51,821 bases of DNA from Treponema sp. (lineage in GTDB: Bacteria > Spirochaetota > Spirochaetia > Treponematales > Treponemataceae). The position numbers were made by a program, and so were the translations under genes. The stretch's first letter is position 1; each line of letters starts with the position of its first letter. Location of the stretch: assembly GCA_024400955.1 (NCBI GenBank), contig JAKSLY010000019.1:1-51821 (forward strand). Reading direction: 5' to 3'. The notes under the pieces are model-generated. The model did no database searches. It saw only the letters and a list, made by a program, of their open reading frames with translations, and was not told the DNA's origin. Positions 24,902 through 35,097 of this stretch are shown one piece after another.

Positions 24902-25649
24902 CGAAATCATTCATGTTGAAAACCTTGTAAAGAATTTTCCTGACCTTCAGATAATCAAGGGCATTTCTTTTTCCGTTCACAAGGGTGAAGTCCTTGGAAT
25001 CATCGGCCCTTCCGGCAGCGGCAAGTCCACACTGCTAAAGTGCCTTTCCCAGCTTACGGAAATCACCGACGGTTCCGTGACCATTTGCGGACGCAGCATG
25101 ATAAAGGACGGCGTCTATGCATCCAAGGAAGAACTTAAGAAGATCGGCCTTAACATCGGTTTGGTTTTCCAGAACTTTAACCTGTTCCCGCATTTTTCTG
25201 TCCTGAGGAACATTACGGAAGCACAGCGCATTGTTCTTGGAAAGTCCAGGGAAGAATCGACTGCTGTTGCCATGGAACTCCTTAGGAAAATGGGGCTTGA
25301 GTCAAAGGCTGACAGCTATCCATGCGAGCTTTCCGGGGGACAGCAGCAGCGTGTTAGCATTGCCCGCGCCCTTGCCCTTAAGCCGGAAGTTCTTTTCTTT
25401 GATGAACCCACTTCTGCCCTGGACCCTGAACTTACGGGAGAAATTCTTTCCGTCATCAAGGAACTCGCTGCAGAAAAAATGACCATGGTAATCGTTACCC
25501 ATGAAATGGCATTTGCCCGCGACACAAGTGACAAGATCATCTTTATGGATGGCGGTGTGATTGTTGAACAGGGCGATCCTGAGCAGATAATCAATAACCC
25601 TCGGGAAGAGAGAACGATCCAGTTCCTCAAGAGGTTCAATTCAAACTAG
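24885..25649 (+). CDS. Polar amino-acid ABC transporter, ATPase
   Basis: A 254-residue GlnQ/HisP-type ATPase: Walker A GPSGSGKSTLLK, Q-loop QNFNLFPHFSV, signature LSGGQQQRVSIARAL, Walker B VLFFDEPTSALDPE. The start is TTG at 24885, 7 nt after ACGGAG; a longer in-frame ATG at 24864 has no ribosome site and lies deeper in the permease gene. It ends the transporter operon 1 bp before the radical SAM gene. Confidence 0.94.
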   Translation: MTTTTDEIIHVENLVKNFPDLQIIKGISFSVHKGEVLGIIGPSGSGKSTLLKCLSQLTEITDGSVTICGRSMIKDGVYASKEELKKIGLNIGLVFQNFNLFPHFSVLRNITEAQRIVLGKSREESTAVAMELLRKMGLESKADSYPCELSGGQQQRVSIARALALKPEVLFFDEPTSALDPELTGEILSVIKELAAEKMTMVIVTHEMAFARDTSDKIIFMDGGVIVEQGDPEQIINNPREERTIQFLKRFNSN

Positions 25650-25650
25650 A

Positions 25651-27369
25651 ATGAGCAGCGAAGCCGTCATGGAAAAAATCAAGGTTCAGTGCCTTTCCCT
25701 ACTGATAGAAACTTCACCACAGGCACTGCCTCTTGGGGCGGCTTGCATTGCTTCTTCAATAAAACACAATCCACGTACAAAAGATTTCTTTCATGCTGAA
25801 TTAAAGTCGTTCAGCCTGGAATCAGAAGCCCTTGCCGGAAAAACCGAAGACCAGGTTGCCCAGGTGATAGCGGACAAGATCGATGCACCTTACGTGCTGT
25901 TCAGCGTTTTCGTGTGGAACAGAAAGATCATGGAAAAAATCTGTGCCACGGTAAGGCAGCGTAATCCAGAATGCATCTGTATTGCAGGAGGACCTGAGGT
26001 AACTGCAAATCCCTTTACCTTTGAAAACTTTGATTACACTGTTTGCGGCGAAGGTGAGATTGCCGTCCCCGAACTTATTGCAGAAATGGAATCGTGTTGC
26101 AGGAATCCGGAAAAGGTTCAGCGGCTTCCGCAGGGAGTTTTTGCCCGGGAAAATTTTGCCGCTTACGTGAATGCAAAGGAGTGGCCAAGATCCCAGGCTC
26201 CCGATGTTTCCATCCTGGAATCTCCATACCTTGACGGCACCATAGACCCTGGACTTTATGGGGGCGCCCTTTGGGAACTTGCCCGTGGATGTCCATTTAA
26301 GTGTTCCTATTGCTTTGAAAGCCGCGGCGAAAAAAACGTAAGGCCTTTTCCAAGGGAGCGAATCGAAAGGGAACTTGAATTTTTCAATAGAAAGAAAATC
26401 AACCAGGTTTTTGTCCTTGATCCAACTTACAATGCCAGTAAGAAACGCGCCCTTGAAATCCTTGAGCTTATCAGGACAAAGGCTCCCGGCATGTTCTTTT
26501 ATTTTGAGGCACGCGCCGAATTCATTGACAGGGAACTTGCAAGGGCCTTCACGAAAATTCCATGCGCACTGCAGTTTGGCTTGCAGAGTGCAAACCCGGA
26601 TGTCCTTAAGCATGTAAACCGAAGTCTTAACAAAAAAGTCTTTGAAACCAATGTGGGCATATTGAACCGCCAGGGTGTTGTCTTTGGCTTTGACCTGATT
26701 TACGGACTGCCTAAGGATAATCTTGAGGGCTTTAGAAAAAGCGTGGACTTTGCCCTGCGCCTTTATCCAAACAATCTTGAAACATTCAGGCTAAGCGTTC
26801 TTCCCGGAACGGAACTTTTTTACAAGGCTGAATCCCTTGGACTGGAATTTGAACCCACGGCTCCATACCATGTTCTAAGGACCGACTGTTTTAGTGAAGT
26901 GGATATGGGCAAGGCGGAAAAAATCAGCCGGGCCTGCAACCTGTTCTACAATGACGGAAGGGCAGTGCCCTGGTTCATGAGCATTTGCCAGTGCCTTAAG
27001 GTTCGCCCCGTGGTTTTGCTCGAGGAATTTTCAAGGTGGCTTGGACAGAAAGAGTGCGGCAAAAAAATGGGGCATGCTGAAATCGAAAAGATGCAGGTGG
27101 AATTCCTTAAGGAATTCTTTAATTCAAGGGGAAAGAAAAATCTTTTTGAGGCTGCAGAAAACATCATCCGCTTTAACGGAGCCCTGAGCCGGCTGAGCGA
27201 TGGCACGGGTGAACAGCAGGTAAGGCTCTCGTATCATCCCGATGACCTTGCCAGCATGTATGCAAGCGACATTGAATTCTTTGCAAAAAACTGCGGCCGT
27301 TACAGATGCACTGCAATCTGCTTTTCCACAGGGGATGGGCCTGACTGGAAACTTGCTCCCAAAGGATGA
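25651..27369 (+). CDS. B12-binding-type radical SAM protein
   Basis: A 572-residue protein. The first ~180 residues have the layout of a cobalamin-binding Rossmann domain (LPLGAACIASSIK, IAGGPEVTANP, YTVCGEGE) but no DxHxxG motif, so direct base-off B12 binding is doubtful. The radical SAM core follows with Cys214, Cys218 and Cys221 in RGCPFKCSYC and LQFGLQSANPDVLKHVNRS. The last ~120 residues are like the DUF4080 region that often follows this kind of core. The substrate is unknown. The ATG at 25651 lies 1 bp after the ATPase stop; an in-frame ATG at 25669 is an alternative. Confidence 0.85.
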   Translation: MSSEAVMEKIKVQCLSLLIETSPQALPLGAACIASSIKHNPRTKDFFHAELKSFSLESEALAGKTEDQVAQVIADKIDAPYVLFSVFVWNRKIMEKICATVRQRNPECICIAGGPEVTANPFTFENFDYTVCGEGEIAVPELIAEMESCCRNPEKVQRLPQGVFARENFAAYVNAKEWPRSQAPDVSILESPYLDGTIDPGLYGGALWELARGCPFKCSYCFESRGEKNVRPFPRERIERELEFFNRKKINQVFVLDPTYNASKKRALEILELIRTKAPGMFFYFEARAEFIDRELARAFTKIPCALQFGLQSANPDVLKHVNRSLNKKVFETNVGILNRQGVVFGFDLIYGLPKDNLEGFRKSVDFALRLYPNNLETFRLSVLPGTELFYKAESLGLEFEPTAPYHVLRTDCFSEVDMGKAEKISRACNLFYNDGRAVPWFMSICQCLKVRPVVLLEEFSRWLGQKECGKKMGHAEIEKMQVEFLKEFFNSRGKKNLFEAAENIIRFNGALSRLSDGTGEQQVRLSYHPDDLASMYASDIEFFAKNCGRYRCTAICFSTGDGPDWKLAPKG

Positions 27370-27376
27370 TTTTTGA

Positions 27377-27382
27377 TATACT
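27377..27382 (+). promoter_or_regulatory. Extended -10 box before the AgrC-like kinase gene
   Basis: TGATATACT (27374-27382) is an extended -10 element whose hexamer TATACT ends 6 nt before the ATG at 27389. No Shine-Dalgarno is present, so this kinase can be made from its own leaderless mRNA in addition to read-through from upstream. Confidence 0.45.
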
Positions 27383-27388
27383 GAAGCC

Positions 27389-28720
27389 ATGTTTGATTTT
27401 TTCTATCTTGCAAAGCTTCAGTGCGTATGCCTTCTCTTTCTCGTATATACTCATGTGCAGATGCTTCTTGCAGGACGGAAGGAAAAGCTTAATTCCTATG
27501 CCGTGTCCCTTTTTTACATCGGTGAATGCTCCCTGTTCTTTGACGGACTTACGGCATGGTCAGTAAATTTCATTCCCCAGGTTGGAGTTGTGTGGAACAT
27601 TGTCTTTCACGCATTCTTCTACATTTCCCTTGAATTGATTCTCTGGAACATACTGCTTTATTTTCTTTCCGTCACCAACAACATTCCAAAAAGAATCTCA
27701 CTTCAGTTTCTTCTCCTTGGCGTTATGATTGCCTGGGGAATTGCCACATTGTATTTTCTCAAGGACATAAAATTCGTCCAGGGCAGGACTACATGGTATT
27801 CCCACGGAACTCCAGTAATGATGGTGTTTTCCCTGGTGCCGGTGATTCTTGTCCTGGCCTTTGCATTGAACTTTAAGCGGATAATCCATGCGGGCTGGGA
27901 AAAACTTCTTCCATTCTTTACGTTTTTTGTTGTGGTCGTATTCTTCTCGATGATTCAGTTTGTGTATAAGGAAGCTTTCTGTTCCTGCATAACCGTTACC
28001 TTTACGATTCTTTCAATATACATGAACAGCGAAAATCCCTTTGGCAGAAAATATGATTCCCTCAGGAAACAGTTTGAGATGGAGAAGAAATATTACCAGC
28101 GCCTTGATGAGATTGAACAGAAGCAGGCCATAATCCGTCATGATGAAAAGCATTTTATTGCAGCCCTTTCCGGACTTTGTTCTGAAGGAAAAATTTCCGA
28201 GATGGAAAAGCTTCTTACTGTGATGGACAAATCCCTCAAGAAATACACTCCAAAAAAATATGTCCGCAACAGTTTCCTTAATGCACTGCTGAACGAAAAG
28301 GAAAACATTGCCCTTAAGGAAGGGGTTTCCATAGAATTCCAGATTGAACCCGAGGTTGACCTGGAGCTCATTTCTGACGTGGACCTTATAGCCCTCTTTG
28401 GAAATGTAATCGACAATGCAGTCCGTGCAGAAAAGGAATATTACGAGGACAGGGATGGATGTCCTTCAATTTGCGTAAAGCTTTTTGAAACCAACGGGAA
28501 CTTCATCATGTTCTCCGTGGAAAACCATTACAGGAAAATCGGCTATGCAAACGGGGGGCTCCTTTCAACAAAGGCACAGCCTGCTGAACATGGAATCGGC
28601 CTTAAGAATGTCCGCAGGATTTGCGGAAAGTATGGCGGAGTCTTTGACCTGGATATTGGCACGAACCTTTTTTGCGTAAACATCTGCCTTCCAAATTCAT
28701 CTGCAAAAATTGCCGAATAA
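27389..28720 (+). CDS. AgrC-like membrane sensor histidine kinase
   Basis: A 443-residue kinase. Residues 1-215 hold about six transmembrane helices with almost no soluble domain. The phospho-acceptor box is IIRHDEKHF (His251), and the GHKL ATPase follows with LFGNVIDNAVRAE (N box) and HGIGLKNVRRICGKYGG (G box). This is the layout of kinases paired with LytTR regulators, such as AgrC. The cognate regulator is the next gene. What it senses is unknown; small peptides are common signals for the family. Confidence 0.88.
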   Translation: MFDFFYLAKLQCVCLLFLVYTHVQMLLAGRKEKLNSYAVSLFYIGECSLFFDGLTAWSVNFIPQVGVVWNIVFHAFFYISLELILWNILLYFLSVTNNIPKRISLQFLLLGVMIAWGIATLYFLKDIKFVQGRTTWYSHGTPVMMVFSLVPVILVLAFALNFKRIIHAGWEKLLPFFTFFVVVVFFSMIQFVYKEAFCSCITVTFTILSIYMNSENPFGRKYDSLRKQFEMEKKYYQRLDEIEQKQAIIRHDEKHFIAALSGLCSEGKISEMEKLLTVMDKSLKKYTPKKYVRNSFLNALLNEKENIALKEGVSIEFQIEPEVDLELISDVDLIALFGNVIDNAVRAEKEYYEDRDGCPSICVKLFETNGNFIMFSVENHYRKIGYANGGLLSTKAQPAEHGIGLKNVRRICGKYGGVFDLDIGTNLFCVNICLPNSSAKIAE

Positions 28721-28789
28721 TCAGATGAATTTGCCACTTGGGGCTACACGTTTTGTTCCATGCATTAAGATATTATGGAGGACGAAAAA

Positions 28790-29533
28790 ATGTACAGTAT
28801 TGCAATAGTTGATGATACTCAGACAGACATGCTTACCCTAAAGGCTTTTATCGAGGAAAGCCCGGAGTTTGACAAATCAACGATGACAATTTCGACTTTC
28901 AATTCAGGCCTTAACTATCTTGAGGAAATGAAGAACAATACGGATGTTGTTTTCATCGACATGCAGATGGAACTGATGAACGGTTTCGAAACTGCCCTTG
29001 AACTGAGGAAGATCAACACAAGTGCGGTACTCTGCTTTTGCTCGGCAGTGGTCAGTCCGCAGTCGGAACATTTTGAGGTTCAGCCATACAGGTACATTTT
29101 GAAGAATTCGGACAGGGATAAGATTCGTCAGACCGTGTCGGAAGTCCTTGCGGAAATGAAGCGCTGTCATCAGCAGAAAACTGTTGAGATTGTTACGGAG
29201 GGCGTTTCTTCCAGGGTTCTGGTCAATGAGATCCTTTACATTGAAAAAGCAAAACACGGAAGCAGGGTTGTGCTGTCTGCTACATCGAAGCTTTATAAGG
29301 AAGGAGAAAGCCTGGTCTGCCGCCAGAAGCTTTCTGAACTTGCAGAGGAACTTGCAGGGGAAGGTTTTTCGTCTCCCCATAAGAGTTACCTTGTCAATGT
29401 CAGGAGAATCATTAAGGTTGCCAACGATGAGATTTTAATGGAGAACGAAAGCAGGATTTCCGTCACCAGGTCCTGCAGGGAAAATTTTCAGCATGAAATC
29501 TCAAAGTTCTTCAGCAAGAAATACGGCAGGTGA
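28790..29533 (+). CDS. LytTR-family response regulator
   Basis: A 247-residue regulator. The receiver domain (1-120) has the acidic pair in IVDDT and the phospho-acceptor Asp57 in VVFIDMQM. The LytTR DNA-binding domain covers about 140-245 (ILYIEKAKHGSRVVL, FSSPHKSYLVNVRRI), the beta-type fold that binds spaced direct repeats. I chose ATG 28790 because GGAGG lies 8 nt before it; the ATG at 28775 contains that site. It follows the kinase by 69 bp and precedes a MATE transporter. Confidence 0.93.
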   Translation: MYSIAIVDDTQTDMLTLKAFIEESPEFDKSTMTISTFNSGLNYLEEMKNNTDVVFIDMQMELMNGFETALELRKINTSAVLCFCSAVVSPQSEHFEVQPYRYILKNSDRDKIRQTVSEVLAEMKRCHQQKTVEIVTEGVSSRVLVNEILYIEKAKHGSRVVLSATSKLYKEGESLVCRQKLSELAEELAGEGFSSPHKSYLVNVRRIIKVANDEILMENESRISVTRSCRENFQHEISKFFSKKYGR

Positions 29534-29542
29534 TTTTTGTAG

Positions 29543-29566
29543 GGGCGGACTAGCGCCCAAGTTTTT
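29543..29566 (+). terminator. Short hairpin with T-run between the LytTR and MATE genes
   Basis: GGGCG-gactag-CGCCC followed by AAGTTTTT. The stem is only 5 bp, so termination may be partial and the MATE gene could still be read from upstream. It may also be a fragment of a dispersed repeat. Confidence 0.45.
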
Positions 29567-29581
29567 AACAGGACAAATAAA

Positions 29582-30928
29582 ATGAAAACTCTTTCTTCAG
29601 GAAAATCAACTTACCTGAACAGCATACTTAAGATTGCAGTTCCCATAATATTGGGGAACATCATAAACCAGATTCAGATGCTGGTTGACAGGTCTTTCCT
29701 TGGGCATGTAAATGACCTTTACATGAGCGTACTTGGAAACGTAAGCACTCCCGTGTGGACTACATGCTCGGTGATCTTTTCCCTTGTATCAGGGGCATCG
29801 ATTCTCATAAGCCAGAAGGTTGGTTCAAAGGATACGGAAAAGTGCATGGAATATTCTTCCTCACTTTTGAAGTGGATAAATGTTCTGCCGGTTCTGCTTT
29901 TCTTCTTCTGGATTTTCTGCGGAAAATTCGTCTTCAGGAGAATGGGCATTTCTGAAAACATGATGCCAATGTGCCTTGAATACCTGTACTACTTTTCGCC
30001 GATTTTTCTGCTCATCGGATACGAAGCTTCCACCATGGTTGTAATGCAGACTTCAAACTACACAAAGCCGATGGTCTGGTTTGGACTGGTGCGTTCCGGA
30101 TTGAACATAATCCTTGACTGGGTGATGATATTCGGTCACTTGGGATGCCCTGCCATGGGAATCAGGGGTGCAGCCCTTGCCACTACGATTTCTGAATTTG
30201 CAGGATGCATTTACTGCACTTTCATTTTTGTGACAACTGACAAGCTCTTTACCCGTCCGCCTTTGATGCAGGTTATAAAGGCTCCATTAAAGCCATTCCT
30301 TGCTTCTGCAAAACTTGGAATCAACACGGCCTTTGAGGATTTTGCATGGAACCTTGGAAACCTTGTGCTCATCGTCATTCTTAACGGTGTAAGTGAAAAG
30401 GCTGCAGGAATCTATTCCATGATATTTGGAATTGAAATTCTCGTTGTAGTGGTAATTGCTGCAGTGGGAAGTGCAACCATGACCTTAAGCGGCGAGGCAA
30501 GGGGAGCATGCAACAGGGAAAAGTATGTCTCTGTATGCAAGATAGCCTATCTTTTGTCCGCAGCTGTTTCCCTTCTGCTGCTTGCAATCTGTCTTGCAAT
30601 ACCAAGGCAGATAATCAGCATATTTACCAATGACCCGGAACTTGTTTCAGGCTGCGGTCTTTACCTGATCCTCATGTGCATTAACCTGTTTTCAAAGTCG
30701 GGCAACATCATCTTTGGAAACTGCATCAGGGGAGCTGGTGACACTGCATGGATGTTCATGACCCAGATTTTTGGAACTGTTCTTGTCATAAGCTGTGCGG
30801 TTCTTTTTGTAAAGGTTCTTGGACTTGGAATTGCAGGCGTTTTCCTTGCCGTAATTACGGATGAATTCTGTAGGGCAGTGGTAAACTTGATGCGCGTAAG
30901 AAGCAAGCTTAAGACCTTTGAAAAATAG
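29582..30928 (+). CDS. MATE-family efflux transporter
   Basis: A 448-residue inner-membrane protein with twelve predicted helices. It starts with the family pattern LKIAVPIILGNIINQIQMLVDRSFLG and has the matching second-half repeat (AFEDFAWNLGNLVLIVILNG). MATE pumps export drugs, cations or sometimes peptides using Na+ or H+. It lies 48 bp after the LytTR regulator on the same strand and may be its target. AGGA is 8-9 nt before the ATG. Confidence 0.92.
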   Translation: MKTLSSGKSTYLNSILKIAVPIILGNIINQIQMLVDRSFLGHVNDLYMSVLGNVSTPVWTTCSVIFSLVSGASILISQKVGSKDTEKCMEYSSSLLKWINVLPVLLFFFWIFCGKFVFRRMGISENMMPMCLEYLYYFSPIFLLIGYEASTMVVMQTSNYTKPMVWFGLVRSGLNIILDWVMIFGHLGCPAMGIRGAALATTISEFAGCIYCTFIFVTTDKLFTRPPLMQVIKAPLKPFLASAKLGINTAFEDFAWNLGNLVLIVILNGVSEKAAGIYSMIFGIEILVVVVIAAVGSATMTLSGEARGACNREKYVSVCKIAYLLSAAVSLLLLAICLAIPRQIISIFTNDPELVSGCGLYLILMCINLFSKSGNIIFGNCIRGAGDTAWMFMTQIFGTVLVISCAVLFVKVLGLGIAGVFLAVITDEFCRAVVNLMRVRSKLKTFEK

Positions 30929-30947
30929 TTTTGCCGGTAATGAGTAA

Positions 30948-30985
30948 GGCCCCTAAAAATTCAACGCATTGAATTTTTAGGGGCC
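30948..30985 (+). terminator. Strong terminator-like hairpin after the MATE gene
   Basis: A perfect 17-bp stem (GGCCCCTAAAAATTCAA and its complement) with a CGCA loop, followed by TCTTTGT. Its 3' arm carries the -35 box of the pth promoter. Confidence 0.85.
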
Positions 30986-30997
30986 TCTTTGTATAAT
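30969..30997 (+). promoter_or_regulatory. Promoter of pth, overlapping the terminator
   Basis: TTGAAT (30969-30974, inside the 3' arm of the hairpin) is 17 bp from a perfect TATAAT (30992-30997). The predicted start near 31004 gives a leader of about 29 nt with AGGCGGA before the ATG. Confidence 0.65.
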
Positions 30998-31032
30998 CGT
31001 GGGCATCTATAAAAAATACAGGCGGATTTGCT

Positions 31033-31689
31033 ATGATTGAACTTGTTGCATTTTTGGGAAACTATGGAAGGGAATATGCCGACACACGTCACAATGTTGC
31101 ATGGATGTATGAAGACAGCCTTCCATTTGCAAACCGCATAAGCTGGCAGTCAAAGTACAAGGCCGATTTTTGTTCGGCAGACTATGATGATTTTGCACGT
31201 TGGCTCAAGGATGCCGGCTTGATCAAGGAAAGGGACAACGGTATCCTGCCAATTCCTGACTGTGCACCAAAGAAGATTTACTTCATGAAGCCCATGACAT
31301 ACATGAACCTTAGCGGGGAGGCCATAGGAGAAGCCGCCCGGTTTTTCAAGATTCTGCCGGAGAACATTCTTGTTGTTCATGACGAGATTGAACTTCCCCT
31401 TGGAACCGTAGGCCTCAAATGGTCCGGTGGACTTGGGGGACACAATGGCTTAAGGTCCATGAAGACCGTTTTCGGAACCCAGGATTTCTGGCGCATTAGG
31501 ATCGGCGTTGGCAAGCCGGCCAATGGCAATGTTGCAGATTATGTCCTTGGTTCATTTACTTCCGATGAAAAGATAATCCTGTCCCAGGTTTTTGCCATGA
31601 TGAACCCCATGCTTGCAAAATTCCTGACGTCCAAGGATGCTACAAACCTCCAGCGCGACTGGAACAAAAAGAAGCTTGTGGAAGTGTAG
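31033..31689 (+). CDS. pth: Peptidyl-tRNA hydrolase
   Basis: A 218-residue enzyme that releases peptides from stalled peptidyl-tRNA. The catalytic His20 (TRHNVAW), Asn10 (LGNYG), Asn92 (YMNLSG) and Asp117 (VVHDEIELP) are all present, followed by GLGGHNGLRSM. It has an insert of about 20 residues near positions 48-75 compared with typical Pth, and so is a little longer than the usual 190. It is transcribed from its own promoter. Confidence 0.95.
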   Translation: MIELVAFLGNYGREYADTRHNVAWMYEDSLPFANRISWQSKYKADFCSADYDDFARWLKDAGLIKERDNGILPIPDCAPKKIYFMKPMTYMNLSGEAIGEAARFFKILPENILVVHDEIELPLGTVGLKWSGGLGGHNGLRSMKTVFGTQDFWRIRIGVGKPANGNVADYVLGSFTSDEKIILSQVFAMMNPMLAKFLTSKDATNLQRDWNKKKLVEV

Positions 31690-31711
31690 AGGGGAGAGGT
31701 GGTGTAATTCT

Positions 31712-31945
31712 TTATAATCTGAAATTTAATTTATATACCGTAGACTTATATTCACCTTCTGTAAGAAGCAATTCCAATTCAACGGCTTTTGCAAGAAGTC
31801 TTTGAGCCGTTTTTTCTTCAACATCCAACAAATTCGATATTTCGGACTTTGTTGCAAATTCATGATTTCCTAAATATCCAAGAATAATTTTAAATCGCTC
31901 CTGCTCTTTATTGGACATTTTGTCCAATAATTTTATATGGGTCAC
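31712..31945 (-). CDS. Small winged-helix protein or remnant
   Basis: A 77-residue frame (GTG at 31945; ATG at 31918 would give 68 residues). It reads as a lone helix-turn-helix, ATKSEISNLLDVEEKTAQRLLAKAVELELLL then a beta wing, very like the C-terminal winged helix of AlbA_2/RecG-like regulators. It is AT-rich compared with pth and cstA. It may be a tiny regulator or the leftover end of a lost gene. TATTAT lies 5 nt before the GTG, so a leaderless mRNA is possible. Confidence 0.5.
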   Translation of the reverse strand: MTHIKLLDKMSNKEQERFKIILGYLGNHEFATKSEISNLLDVEEKTAQRLLAKAVELELLLTEGEYKSTVYKLNFRL

Positions 31946-31959
31946 GATCTATAATAACA

Positions 31960-31986
31960 AAAGCCCTGGAGCATCTCCAGGGCTTT
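31960..31986 (-). terminator. Terminator of cstA
   Basis: A perfect 12-bp stem (AAAGCCCTGGAG and complement) with a 3-nt loop, 25 bp past the cstA stop, followed by TTTGTTATT on the minus strand. Confidence 0.8.
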
Positions 31987-32011
31987 CCTATGCAACTGCA
32001 CTCAGGCTAGA

Positions 32012-33709
<1,698 letters not shown>

Positions 33710-33773
33710 TCTGACCTCCAATATAAAATACTTCGCCTTTGTTTACCGCGAAGAAAAAATCCACCGCTAGTTA

Positions 33774-34271
33774 TCAGGATTCCAAAACCTTCAGAAGCAT
33801 TTTTCTGACGCCTCTGCCGCTTCCGTTGGAACATGCCGAATCCTGGTCGCATACATAGGCTGCAGCGTGAAATTCAGACCAGCCGTAAAATCCCAGCCTG
33901 TAGGATTTGTATCTTCTGAACCTGCGGATGGCCTTGAGGGCGTCCTTGTCGGCACTCTGGCAGAGAAAAACCGGGGTAACATAGGTGTACATGTGGCCGG
34001 GGCCTATGTGGGCGTGTTTCTTCCAGTCTGAATCTATCTGCTCCATGGAAGAATCAACGAATTCCTTTGTCAGGTGGTCCGCAGTCAGGATGTACATGAA
34101 TTCCTCACCGTCGGCCGTCCAGAGGTTTGCCTTTCTGCTTACGAGGAACTGTTCGGAATGCTCGAAATAATCAGCACGTGCAGCAACCCCGGGAATTTCC
34201 GAATTCAAGTCTATATTATAGAAGGATTTGAGAGATTCTGTGAGTTTTTCCAAGGCTGTATATACGGTCAT
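33774..34271 (-). CDS. Conserved-looking protein of unknown function
   Basis: A 165-residue soluble protein without signal peptide or helices. Features are a central YFEHSEQFLVSRKANLWTADGEEFMYILTADHLT, an HAHIGPGHMYTYVTPVFLCQ segment and a basic Arg-rich part (AIRRFRRYKSYRLGFYGWSEFHAAAYVCD). It looks like a single alpha/beta domain present once. I do not recognise its family with confidence. It lies 64 bp upstream of cstA on the same strand, with no terminator between them. Codon use matches core genes. Confidence 0.6.
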   Translation of the reverse strand: MTVYTALEKLTESLKSFYNIDLNSEIPGVAARADYFEHSEQFLVSRKANLWTADGEEFMYILTADHLTKEFVDSSMEQIDSDWKKHAHIGPGHMYTYVTPVFLCQSADKDALKAIRRFRRYKSYRLGFYGWSEFHAAAYVCDQDSACSNGSGRGVRKMLLKVLES

Positions 34272-34364
34272 TTTTTATATGAAAACCTTAAACTTTAGTA
34301 TGGTTAAAGTTTCTTTAATGATACTACCAAAAGCCCATGAAAATCAAGGATTATCTATTGTCTG

Positions 34365-34393
34365 TTGCTAAATTCGGCTTTTTTGTGTATATT
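34365..34393 (+). promoter_or_regulatory. Probable promoter of clpP
   Basis: TTGCTA (34365-34370) and TATATT (34388-34393) are 17 bp apart. The start near 34400 leaves a leader of about 83 nt. Upstream at 34299-34321 is an AAACTTT/AAAGTTT inverted repeat that could be an operator. Confidence 0.45.
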
Positions 34394-34453
34394 GGTAGGA
34401 GTTTCAAGGCTATGCGTCCAGTCCGGTGGGTTATTTCCGGTTTGCGTAATTTT

Positions 34454-34473
34454 CAAGGCAGCCTTGTTTTTTT
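34454..34473 (+). promoter_or_regulatory. Terminator-like hairpin in the clpP leader
   Basis: CAAGG-CAG-CCTTG followed by seven T, directly abutting the GGAG ribosome site of clpP. It has the shape of a small attenuator. The 9-nt string TTTCAAGGC also occurs earlier in the leader (about 34403), so an alternative pairing is possible. Confidence 0.35.
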
Positions 34474-34482
34474 GGAGAAAAA

Positions 34483-35091
34483 ATGTTTGAATCAATGAAC
34501 ATCCGTCTCGAAGACGAAAAGAAAGAAGAAAAAAAGCAGGAAGGACAGGATCCTCTCGCAGAAAAATTCCTTAAGACAAGACAGATTCTCATGAGCGGTG
34601 AAGTCAGCGAGGAACTTGCCGACAAGATTTGCCGCCAGCTTCTCATCCTTGAGGCAGACAGCAGCGATCCGATTTACCTTTACATCGACAGCCCTGGTGG
34701 TGACGTATATGCAGGCTTTGCAATTTTTGACACCATCCGCTTTATCAATGCTCCGGTTTATACAATCGGAATGGGTCTTGTTGCAAGTGCTGCAGCCCTC
34801 ATTCTTCTTGCAGCTCCCAAGGAACGCCGTCTTGGCTTTGTAAATTCAAGCTACCTCATTCACCAGCCTTCAAGCGGAATGAAGGGTGTTGCAACGGACA
34901 TTGAAATTCACGCAGCAGAACTTGCAAAGACACGCACAAAGATCAATGAGATTATCGCCGATGAGACGGGAACTGCCCTGGACAAGGTTTCAAAGGACAC
35001 GGACCGCGACTATTGGCTTAATGCAGAAGAATCCGTTGAATATGGTCTTATCAGCCGCGTGATCACAAAGCGCTCAGACCTTAACAAATAG
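34483..35091 (+). CDS. clpP: ATP-dependent Clp protease proteolytic subunit
   Basis: A 202-residue serine protease that forms tetradecamers with Clp ATPases. The catalytic triad is intact: Ser102 (GLVASAAAL), His127 (LIHQPSSG) and Asp176 (DTDRDYWLNAEE). The usual GxAASMG around the Ser is GLVASAA, typical of a divergent paralogue rather than the main ClpP. The N-terminus has a charged, Lys/Glu-rich stretch (residues 10-20). No clpX, clpA or tig lies next to it; a UPF0158-GNAT gene follows 6 bp later. GGAG is 6-7 nt before the ATG. Confidence 0.92.
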   Translation: MFESMNIRLEDEKKEEKKQEGQDPLAEKFLKTRQILMSGEVSEELADKICRQLLILEADSSDPIYLYIDSPGGDVYAGFAIFDTIRFINAPVYTIGMGLVASAAALILLAAPKERRLGFVNSSYLIHQPSSGMKGVATDIEIHAAELAKTRTKINEIIADETGTALDKVSKDTDRDYWLNAEESVEYGLISRVITKRSDLNK

Positions 35092-35097
35092 CCAAAA

